Assembly: GCA_003170655.1 (NCBI GenBank)
Contig: PMYY01000112.1
Location: 196 to 5,331 of the forward strand
Length of the DNA stretch: 5,136 nucleotides
Reading direction: 5' to 3'
Source: Nitrospiraceae bacterium
GTDB taxonomy: Bacteria; Nitrospirota; Thermodesulfovibrionia; Thermodesulfovibrionales; Dissulfurispiraceae
The translations under genes and the position numbers were made by a program. The notes under the pieces were generated by a model. That model did not search any database. It had not been told where the DNA came from and saw only the letters and a program-made list of their open reading frames with translations. The stretch's first letter is position 1, and each line of letters begins with the position of its first letter. Positions 1 to 5,136 of the stretch are shown in pieces.

Positions 1-84
1 AACTGGAAAACTTCGTTTTCCGTGATGTACGCCGAGCAATACAATAGACTGCCCGGTCTTTACCGGCGCATTCTGGATGCTGCC
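1..84. other. Region downstream of pyrG, no gene recognised
   Basis: These bases follow the pyrG stop codon on the minus strand. Read on the minus strand, the only ATG (around position 70) meets a TAA after three codons. The other frames are open but show no recognisable protein start. In some deltaproteobacteria kdsA follows pyrG (recalled gene order), but no KdsA-like N-terminus is visible here. If kdsA is present, it must begin beyond the left edge. A TTG-initiated partial gene cannot be excluded. No U-rich terminator is seen. Confidence 0.4.
5..21. repeat. Short perfect inverted repeat (7-bp stem, 3-base loop)
   Basis: The sequence reads GGAAAAC, a TTC loop, then GTTTTCC, so it forms a perfect seven-pair stem. 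It lies about 65 bases past the pyrG stop. Read in the direction of pyrG transcription, the hairpin is followed by AGTT and then the window edge, so no T-tract is visible. It could be part of a terminator, an mRNA-stabilising hairpin, or chance. No function is assigned. Confidence 0.4.
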
Positions 85-1725
85 TTACTGGAACAACTCC
101 CGCTTTTCCCTGATGGCCGCCCCGACAAAGGCGCTGAACAAGGGATGAGGTTCTGTGGGCCTCGACTTGAATTCGGGATGGAACTGACACCCGAGGAACC
201 ATGGATGGTCGCGGAGTTCTATTATCTCGACGAGTTCATGATCGGGCGAGAGGCCGCTTATGACCAGTCCCTTAGAAGTGAGCAACTCCCGGTATTTATT
301 GTTGAATTCATAACGGTGGCGATGCCTTTCAGAAATCTCCTTCGCACCGTAAGCCTTAAATGCATGCGTACCTTCTATAAGCACTGCCGGATATGCGCCA
401 AGCCTCATGGTGCCTCCCATCTGGGAATCCGCCGTCCGCTCTTCGATTTTGCCTGAACGGTGATTGTACCAGCTCTCCATGAGATAGATAAGTGGGTCTT
501 TGACCTTCACGTCGAATTCGGTGCTGTTTGCTGAAAGTCCGCAGACATGGCGTCCGAACTCTATAACTGCCAGTTGCATACCGAGGCATATCCCGAAGTA
601 GGGGATCTTCTTTTCCCTTGCATACTGGACCGCCGCTATCTTCCCCTCTATCCCCCTGCTACCGAAACCGCCAGGCACCAGAATTCCGTCGACTTCGGAT
701 AGATGATGTTCAACACCATGGGTCTCGATTGCCTCGGAATCCACCCATTCCAAATTCACGCGCGCATTGTTGGCGATGCCGCCGTGGATGAGAGCTTCTT
801 CGAGGCTTTTATACGAATCCTTAAGATTCACATATTTCCCGACGATTGCAATTGAACATTCGTACTTCGGGTTCTTTATCCTTTCCACAACCTGGTTCCA
901 TATCTCTACATCAGGCTCCCTAAGATTTAGCGCCAGCTTTTTTTCGATGAGCTTGTCGAGCCCTTCTTCCATGAATGAAAGCGGCACCTCGTAAACCGTG
1001 CTGACATCCATGGCTGCAATGACCGCATCAGGATCGAGGTTGCAATGGATTGCTATCTTTCTCTTCATCTCAGGGGGAAGGGGCCGCTCGGTCCTGCATA
1101 GCAGCAGGTCGGGCTGGATACCGATCTCGCGCAGTTCGTTCACACTGTGCTGGGTCGGCTTTGTCTTAAGTTCGCCCGCTGTCTTGATATAAGGGACAAG
1201 CGTCAGGTGGACATAAAGAACGTTCTCTTTACCTACGTGATAGCGGAATTGTCTTATCGCCTCCAGGAAGGGAAGACTTTCGATATCGCCCACTGTGCCG
1301 CCGATTTCGACAATGTTTATGTCGTATTCGTCGGAGGCGGCCGATTTGATCGCCTCCTTGATTTCGTCAGTAATGTGTGGAACAACCTGCACGGTATCGC
1401 CAAGGTAGTCGCCTCTGCGCTCCTTGGTTATGACGTTGAAATATATCCTCCCGGTTGTGTAGTTGTTGACCACGGACGCGCGCAGGTGAGTAAAGCGCTC
1501 GTAATGTCCGAGGTCGAGGTCCGTTTCACAGCCGTCGTCCGTGACGAATACCTCTCCATGCTCGAAAGGACTGAGCGTGCCGGGATCGACATTGATATAG
1601 GGATCGAGCTTCTGTATCGTGACCCTGAGACCCTTTGCCTCCAGCAGGGCGCCGATGGCCGCTGCCGCAATTCCTTTTCCTAGTGCTGAGACGACTCCGC
1701 CAGTTATAAAGATATACTTAGGCAT
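85..1725 (-). CDS. pyrG: CTP synthase (glutamine-hydrolysing)
   Basis: This enzyme converts UTP, ATP and glutamine to CTP, the last step of de novo pyrimidine nucleotide synthesis in the cytoplasm. The 546-residue product is full length for the family. The N-terminal synthetase domain (about 1-270) opens with the P-loop-like GGVVSALGKG (residues 9-18). It carries the expected acidic Mg-binding positions, D71 and E140 (in VEIGGTVGD). The C-terminal class I glutamine amidotransferase domain (about 290-540) has the oxyanion-loop PGGFG (351-355), the nucleophile C380 in GICLGMQ, and H516/E518 in QFHPEF, so the triad is intact. The ATG at 1725 gives the canonical N-terminus and has a good ribosome binding site. 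The start overlaps the kdsB end by 22 bases, so the two are almost certainly co-transcribed and perhaps translationally coupled. CTP is the co-substrate of KdsB, which fits the pairing. No GGGC-type attenuation leader is visible, as expected for an internal operon gene. Confidence 0.98.
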   Translation of the reverse strand: MPKYIFITGGVVSALGKGIAAAAIGALLEAKGLRVTIQKLDPYINVDPGTLSPFEHGEVFVTDDGCETDLDLGHYERFTHLRASVVNNYTTGRIYFNVITKERRGDYLGDTVQVVPHITDEIKEAIKSAASDEYDINIVEIGGTVGDIESLPFLEAIRQFRYHVGKENVLYVHLTLVPYIKTAGELKTKPTQHSVNELREIGIQPDLLLCRTERPLPPEMKRKIAIHCNLDPDAVIAAMDVSTVYEVPLSFMEEGLDKLIEKKLALNLREPDVEIWNQVVERIKNPKYECSIAIVGKYVNLKDSYKSLEEALIHGGIANNARVNLEWVDSEAIETHGVEHHLSEVDGILVPGGFGSRGIEGKIAAVQYAREKKIPYFGICLGMQLAVIEFGRHVCGLSANSTEFDVKVKDPLIYLMESWYNHRSGKIEERTADSQMGGTMRLGAYPAVLIEGTHAFKAYGAKEISERHRHRYEFNNKYRELLTSKGLVISGLSPDHELVEIIELRDHPWFLGCQFHPEFKSRPTEPHPLFSAFVGAAIREKRELFQ

Positions 1726-2498
1726 TTTTCCACCTTTTTCAGATCCATCGGCGTATCCACCCCAATGGTTTCGTAGATTGTTTCTCCGACTTTTATAGTT
1801 ATACCGTTTTCAAGTGCCCTCAGCTGCTCAAGCTTCTCAGTCTCTTCGAGCCGCGAGGGCGGCAGTTTCGAAAACCTTGCCAATACGTCCTTTCTGTAAG
1901 CGTAGACGCCTATATGCTTGAACATAACCAGTTCGGAACCTACGCGTTTCTGCGCTTCCACGCTTCCTCTCTTACAAGCCTCTGTACCGAAAAGGTCTCG
2001 ATGATAAGGGACCGGTGAACGCGAAAAATAGAGGGCAAAACCTTCGCCGTTAAAAACGGCTTTGACTACGTTGGGATCATCGATCTCGGCAGCATCGTCA
2101 ATGCGTTTTACGAGGGTGCCTATGTCGGCCTTGCTATCAGCCATAAGCGCGACCACCTCATCAATCATCTGGGGCATGATCATGGGTTCGTCTCCCTGGA
2201 CATTTACGATTATGTCTGCCGAATGCCCTTCTTTGCTTATTATTTGCTCCGCCTCGGATATCCTGTCGGTACCGGATGAATGGTTCTCCGAGGTCATAAC
2301 AGCCTTTCCTCCGAATCCCCGTACCGCATCACAGATGGCCTTGTTGTCTGTGGCTACGAACACCTCTTTGATCAACCGGGCGGCCTTTGACCGCTCGTAG
2401 ACATGCTGGATCATCGGTTTGCCGAGGAGGAGGGAGAGGGGTTTTCCGGGGAAACGGGTAGATTGATAGCGAGACGGTATGATAACAATAGCGGACAT
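1704..2498 (-). CDS. kdsB: 3-deoxy-manno-octulosonate cytidylyltransferase (CMP-Kdo synthetase)
   Basis: KdsB transfers CMP from CTP to Kdo, giving CMP-Kdo, the donor for the inner core of lipopolysaccharide; it acts in the cytoplasm. The 264-residue product is slightly longer than the roughly 250 usual for the family. Visible family motifs are the N-terminal nucleotide-binding signature IPSRYQSTRFPGKPL (7-21), ATDN (49-52), SSGTDR (74-79), NVQGDEP (99-105), SRSPVPY (159-165), HIGVYAYR (195-202), LEQLRALENG (223-232) and VDTPMDL (247-253). All are intact, so the enzyme should be active. The extra length lies mainly around 170-190, between the SPVPY and HIGVYAYR motifs. The ATG at 2498 fits the family N-terminus. 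The upstream frame is open back to a TAG but contains no ATG, GTG or TTG. The ribosome binding site is weak (A-rich, GAAAAAG). It is the first gene of the minus-strand unit and overlaps pyrG by 22 bases in another frame. Confidence 0.97.
   Translation of the reverse strand: MSAIVIIPSRYQSTRFPGKPLSLLLGKPMIQHVYERSKAARLIKEVFVATDNKAICDAVRGFGGKAVMTSENHSSGTDRISEAEQIISKEGHSADIIVNVQGDEPMIMPQMIDEVVALMADSKADIGTLVKRIDDAAEIDDPNVVKAVFNGEGFALYFSRSPVPYHRDLFGTEACKRGSVEAQKRVGSELVMFKHIGVYAYRKDVLARFSKLPPSRLEETEKLEQLRALENGITIKVGETIYETIGVDTPMDLKKVEKCLSISL
1730..1736 (-). promoter_or_regulatory. Ribosome binding site of pyrG
   Basis: On the minus strand AAGGTGG lies four bases before the pyrG ATG. It is a close match to the anti-Shine-Dalgarno complement, AAGGAGG, with one mismatch. 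It sits inside the last codons of kdsB, so ribosomes finishing kdsB pass directly over it. This supports the chosen pyrG start and possible translational coupling. Confidence 0.7.
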
Positions 2499-2517
2499 AA
2501 CTTTTTCTATGATAACA
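2478..2517. repeat. 10-base direct repeat, copies 30 bases apart
   Basis: TATGATAACA occurs at 2478-2487 and again at 2508-2517, an exact match with a 30-base period, about three helical turns. The first copy lies in the first codons of kdsB (encoding V-I-I on the other strand). The second lies in the divergent intergenic region. The spacing would place both copies on the same DNA face, as for a dimeric or tandem regulator. The sequence is AT-rich and one copy is under coding constraint, so coincidence is possible. Confidence 0.4.
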
Positions 2518-2557
2518 TAAACGATTATCGCAAACTACAGATTATGGATGTGATCTC
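2499..2557. promoter_or_regulatory. Divergent kdsB / lnt intergenic control region
   Basis: This 59-base AT-rich gap separates the divergent kdsB and lnt starts, so promoters for both units should lie in or next to it. For the plus strand, TATGAT at 2508-2513 is a five-of-six match to the sigma-70 -10 box, but no convincing -35 stands 16-18 bases upstream. For the minus strand, TATGTT (2514-2519) and TATCAT (2509-2514) are possible -10 boxes, again without a good -35. A small palindrome, CGAT-T-ATCG, lies at 2522-2530. The assignment of individual boxes is tentative; the presence of promoters here is inferred from gene orientation. Confidence 0.5.
2546..2555 (+). promoter_or_regulatory. Ribosome binding site of lnt
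   Basis: GGATGTGATC matches the complement of the 16S rRNA 3' end (GGAGGTGATC) at nine of ten positions. Its GGATG core ends seven bases before the ATG at 2558. It supports that start. An ATG at 2544, which overlaps this site, meets a stop after five codons and is not a gene start. Confidence 0.7.
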
Positions 2558-4120
2558 ATGAAATTATTGGGCCGCATTGATTTCTCATACCTTTATGCCC
2601 TGCTGGGAGGCGGGCTCCTTGTCCTGTCCTTCCCATCCTTCGATATCTTTCCACTCGCATGGATTGCCCTAGCGCCTCTGCTTGTGATGATATACGACAA
2701 ACCGAGGGGCGAATCATTCAAGATCGGCCTGGTGTTCGGACTGGTTTACTTCTTCGGGACCGTCTACTGGATTTATTACTCCGTCAATCACTTCGGGTCC
2801 ATCGCGCTCGTGCCTAGTCTCATCATTGTGCTGATTTTGAGTCTCTATCTGAGTCTCTATCCAGCAGCCTTCTGTTCCCTTTATTCGATTATCATCAAAA
2901 AAACCGACCTGCCTGCACTCCTCGTGGCCCCCGTCCTCTGGACCGCTCTGGAGCTGCTTCGATCATATGCCTTTACCGGCTTCCCATGGTCTAGCCTTGG
3001 ATACAGCCAATACCTTTTCCTGGTCTTCATCCAGAGCGCCGACATAGTCGGCATTTACGGTATCTCATTTTTGGTGGTTGCCGTAAACGGAGCTATTGCC
3101 GATTATTTCATCATGAAGGAGCGGACCCGTGAACGGCCTCTTTATTCGCGACTGTACACATATGCAGGATGGAGCATTTTGGTTGTCGCCATTCTTGCTA
3201 ATACCGCATATGGGTTCTACCGGCTCCATCAGCAACGGCCCGGCTCATCTCTCAAGGTGGCGGTTGTCCAGGGCAATATTGAGCAGGACAAGAAGTGGGA
3301 CAGCGCTTATCAGACATCTGTCATAGATGTCTACCGGAAGCTGACTCTTGATGTGGCCGCCCATTCTGAAGGTGTTGCTGGACCCGATCTTGTCGTATGG
3401 CCGGAAACAGCTGTGCCTTTCTATTTCGGAGCCGACAAGCAGCGGAGCGAAGAACTGACAGATTTTCAGCATAATCTTGATACATATCTCCTGTTCGGAA
3501 GCGTCCTGAAGAAGAGCGGGCCCAAGGAAGATTATTCAAACAGCACCGTGCTGCTCACCAAAGATGGAACGGTATCATATATTTATGATAAAATTCATAT
3601 GGTTCCTTTTGGTGAATACGTTCCATTGAGAAGTGTACTGTTCTTTGTAGACAAGCTGGTCGTCGGTATCGGTGACTTTCTTCCAGGCGACAGTTATATA
3701 AAAGCTGTTACCCCATTCGGCAGTTTTGGTACGCCAATATGCTATGAAATCGCATTCCCTGGCCTTGTCCGAAAATTCTATACTAAGGGCGGCGATTTTA
3801 TCGTTACGGTTACGAACGATGCCTGGTTCGGCAGGACAAATGGTCCTTACCAGCACTTCAGCATGGGTGTCTTCAGGGCCATAGAGAACAGGAAGCCGGT
3901 CATCCGAGCGGCAAACACCGGTATTTCTGGCTTTATAAACAGCAACGGCGAGATATTGGCAAACACCAGTCTTTTCAGTAGGACGACGCTCAAGGCGGAC
4001 ATAATGACCGACAGGACTCTTACTTTCTACACTAAATACGGCGATCTTTTCTCTTTTTTCTGTATTGTCCTGTCTCTGTTGCTGATAATAAAATACCGGA
4101 AAAAAAGCCCTATTTATTAA
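2558..4120 (+). CDS. lnt: Apolipoprotein N-acyltransferase
   Basis: Lnt is an inner-membrane enzyme that takes an acyl chain from a phospholipid and attaches it to the N-terminal diacylglyceryl-cysteine of lipoproteins, the last maturation step before Lol sorting. The 520-residue product is full length. Residues 1-225 are strongly hydrophobic, with about seven membrane segments (roughly 11-30, 32-46, 56-77, 82-112, 118-136, 152-182, 203-222) and the family motif TGFPW at 140-144. A periplasmic nitrilase-like domain (about 232-475) follows. Its triad is E283 in WPETAVP, K345 in YDKIHMVPFGEYVP and C395 in PICYEIAFP, the equivalents of E. coli E267, K335 and C387. E353, Y396, E397 and NDAWFG (420-425) are also present. 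A final membrane segment (about 495-512) ends in a basic tail, RKKSPIY. All catalytic residues are present, so it should be active. It is the first gene of the plus-strand unit; prfB follows after 56 bases. Confidence 0.97.
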   Translation: MKLLGRIDFSYLYALLGGGLLVLSFPSFDIFPLAWIALAPLLVMIYDKPRGESFKIGLVFGLVYFFGTVYWIYYSVNHFGSIALVPSLIIVLILSLYLSLYPAAFCSLYSIIIKKTDLPALLVAPVLWTALELLRSYAFTGFPWSSLGYSQYLFLVFIQSADIVGIYGISFLVVAVNGAIADYFIMKERTRERPLYSRLYTYAGWSILVVAILANTAYGFYRLHQQRPGSSLKVAVVQGNIEQDKKWDSAYQTSVIDVYRKLTLDVAAHSEGVAGPDLVVWPETAVPFYFGADKQRSEELTDFQHNLDTYLLFGSVLKKSGPKEDYSNSTVLLTKDGTVSYIYDKIHMVPFGEYVPLRSVLFFVDKLVVGIGDFLPGDSYIKAVTPFGSFGTPICYEIAFPGLVRKFYTKGGDFIVTVTNDAWFGRTNGPYQHFSMGVFRAIENRKPVIRAANTGISGFINSNGEILANTSLFSRTTLKADIMTDRTLTFYTKYGDLFSFFCIVLSLLLIIKYRKKSPIY

Positions 4121-4176
4121 TAATCAAAAAGCAGCTGTACTGTCGGGAAGTTTTCGATAGCGGAGGTAAAAAAGAA
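4121..4176 (+). promoter_or_regulatory. lnt-prfB spacer with prfB ribosome binding site
   Basis: The 56-base gap has no hairpin followed by a T-tract, so lnt and prfB are probably co-transcribed. GGAGGT at 4162-4167 is a perfect Shine-Dalgarno core nine bases before the ATG at 4177. This decides the prfB start, which lies upstream of an in-frame UGA and would be missed by a simple ORF search. No convincing separate prfB promoter is seen. Confidence 0.7.
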
Positions 4177-5136
4177 ATGCTTTTACAGAACGAACTGCAG
4201 GAAGATATAAAAAAGATCAAAGAGAGACTAGGCTCGCTTCGAGGTTATCTTTGATGTTGATAAACAAAGAGCTGACCTTGCACAGATAGAAAAGGAACTC
4301 TCTTCAGAAGCAGTCTGGACCCTGCCGGAAAAGATCAGGGAACTCCAGAAGAAAAAGGCTGTCATTCTGGAAAATATCACTCCTTTGGAAGCGGCCCTCA
4401 AAAGGGTCTCCTACCTGGAGGAGTCCGTCGAAATCCTCGACGAAGACGAAGGAGAGATCTTTTTCGAAGAGATTCGCAGGGATATCGGCGGGCTGAAGAC
4501 ATATCTTGATGAAGTAGAGTTCAGGCTGCTCCTTTCCGTTGAGGCAGACAGGAATAATGCCATTGTTACTATTCATCCTGGAGCCGGCGGTGTCGAAAGC
4601 CAGGACTGGGCTCAGATGCTCATGCGAATGTATATGCGCTGGGCCGAAACGCGCGGCTTTAAAACCGAGATAGCCGATCTTCAGATGGGTGACGAAGCCG
4701 GTATTAAAGGGGCAACATTTACGGTCGAAGGCCCATATGCATACGGTTATCTCAAGGCAGAGGCAGGCATTCACCGTCTTGTCAGGATATCACCATTCGA
4801 TGCAAACAAGAGAAGACATACTTCATTTGCCGCAGTGCTCGTTTATCCGGAGATCGAAGATGACGTCATCGTCGATATAAGAGACGAAGACCTTAAGGTT
4901 GATACTTTTAGAGCATCAGGAGCTGGCGGACAACATGTAAATAAGGTATCTTCGGCTGTACGAATCACCCATATTCCTACAGGAATAATAGTCGCTTGCC
5001 AAAGTGAGAGATCTCAGCTGAGAAACAAAGAGCTAGCCATGAAGATTGTCAGGTCAAGAATTTACGACATGACCGTTAAATCCAGGGAAAAGAAAATCGA
5101 TGGTTTTATCGGCGATAAAAAAGAAATCTCGTGGGG
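4177..5136 (+). CDS. prfB: Peptide chain release factor 2 (+1 programmed frameshift, 3' end outside window)
   Basis: RF2 recognises UGA and UAA stop codons in the ribosomal A site and triggers peptide release. The first 25 codons (4177-4251, from MLLQNELQED to LRGYL) end at UGA 4252-4254. A +1 shift, skipping T4252, continues from GAT 4253 to the window edge without a stop, giving 319 complete residues. An RF2 of about 365 residues would lack roughly the last 46. Residues about 1-110 are the helical, charged domain 1. The anticodon-like SPF is at 205-207, which marks RF2 rather than RF1 (PxT). The peptidyl-hydrolysis GGQ is at 250-252 in ASGAGGQHVNK. Both motifs fall at the E. coli numbering, which confirms the start and the single-base shift. 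Residue 246 is Ala, as in most bacteria, not the Thr of E. coli K-12. No in-frame ATG in the downstream frame precedes residue 147, so a shift-free start cannot give a whole protein. Expression is expected to be autoregulated by RF2 level. Confidence 0.96.
4241..4254 (+). promoter_or_regulatory. RF2 +1 programmed ribosomal frameshift site
   Basis: GAGGT (4241-4245) is a Shine-Dalgarno-like stimulator. It is followed by TAT, the slippery codon CTT (4249-4251) and the in-frame stop TGA (4252-4254). When RF2 is scarce, the Leu tRNA on CUU slips to UUU and translation resumes at GAU; when RF2 is ample, translation ends after 25 residues. The encoded LRGYL is the usual peptide here. Compared with the E. 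coli site (AGG GGG UAU CUU UGA C), the pairing core lies about one base further from CUU, and the base after UGA is U instead of C. Confidence 0.93.

Noticed and set aside
22..456. 144-residue plus-strand open frame covering the left edge
   Set aside because: Nearly all of it is opposite the pyrG C-terminal domain, and no convincing ribosome binding site or motif was seen.
1147..1683. 178-residue open frame antisense to pyrG
   Set aside because: It lies wholly opposite the conserved CTP synthase domain and has no family motif; it is a shadow.
2062..2400. 112-residue open frame antisense to kdsB
   Set aside because: It is Ser/Ala/Ile-rich low-quality sequence opposite conserved KdsB motifs, so a shadow.
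4086..4150. Possible terminator between lnt and prfB
   Set aside because: The A-rich runs are not preceded by a stem, CAGCTG is too small to form one, and no T-tract follows.
4177..4260. prfB as a pseudogene broken by a frameshift
   Set aside because: The break falls exactly at the CUU-UGA site known for programmed RF2 frameshifting, and the rest of the visible gene is intact.
4254..4289. Possible re-initiation at TGATG overlapping the RF2 stop
   Set aside because: The ATG is in a third frame and meets TAG after eleven residues; it does not enter the RF2 frame and has no known role.
4304..4774. 156-residue open frame antisense to prfB
   Set aside because: It lies wholly opposite the conserved RF2 coding sequence, shows no recognisable domain, and fits a codon-bias shadow.

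Overview
The window holds four recognisable housekeeping genes from a Gram-negative bacterium, in two divergent units. The minus strand carries kdsB then pyrG (positions 2498 down to 85). The plus strand carries lnt then the start of prfB (positions 2558 to the right edge). Kdo activation (KdsB) and lipoprotein N-acylation (Lnt) both imply an outer membrane. The pairings kdsB-pyrG and lnt-prfB recall, from memory, deltaproteobacterial (Desulfobacterota) genomes such as Geobacter and syntrophic relatives. This is an inference from gene order and is not proven.

Layout from left to right. Positions 1-84 follow the pyrG stop and hold only a short perfect hairpin; no next gene can be recognised there. 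Positions 85-1725 (minus) encode a full-length CTP synthase. Positions 1704-2498 (minus) encode a full-length CMP-Kdo synthetase, whose end overlaps the pyrG start by 22 bases. Positions 2499-2557 are a 59-base divergent control region with a 10-base direct repeat partly inside it. Positions 2558-4120 encode a complete apolipoprotein N-acyltransferase. Positions 4121-4176 are a short spacer with a strong ribosome binding site. Positions 4177-5136 encode peptide chain release factor 2, which needs a +1 programmed frameshift at codon 26 and is cut off by the window edge after 319 complete residues.

Functional logic: PyrG makes the CTP that KdsB uses to activate Kdo for lipopolysaccharide, so the minus-strand unit links nucleotide supply to envelope synthesis. 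Lnt completes lipoprotein maturation for the same envelope. RF2 is a translation factor that autoregulates through its in-frame UGA. I found no mobile element, CRISPR array, RNA gene or unknown system. The most interesting signal is the RF2 frameshift site, which differs in detail from the well-known E. coli version.
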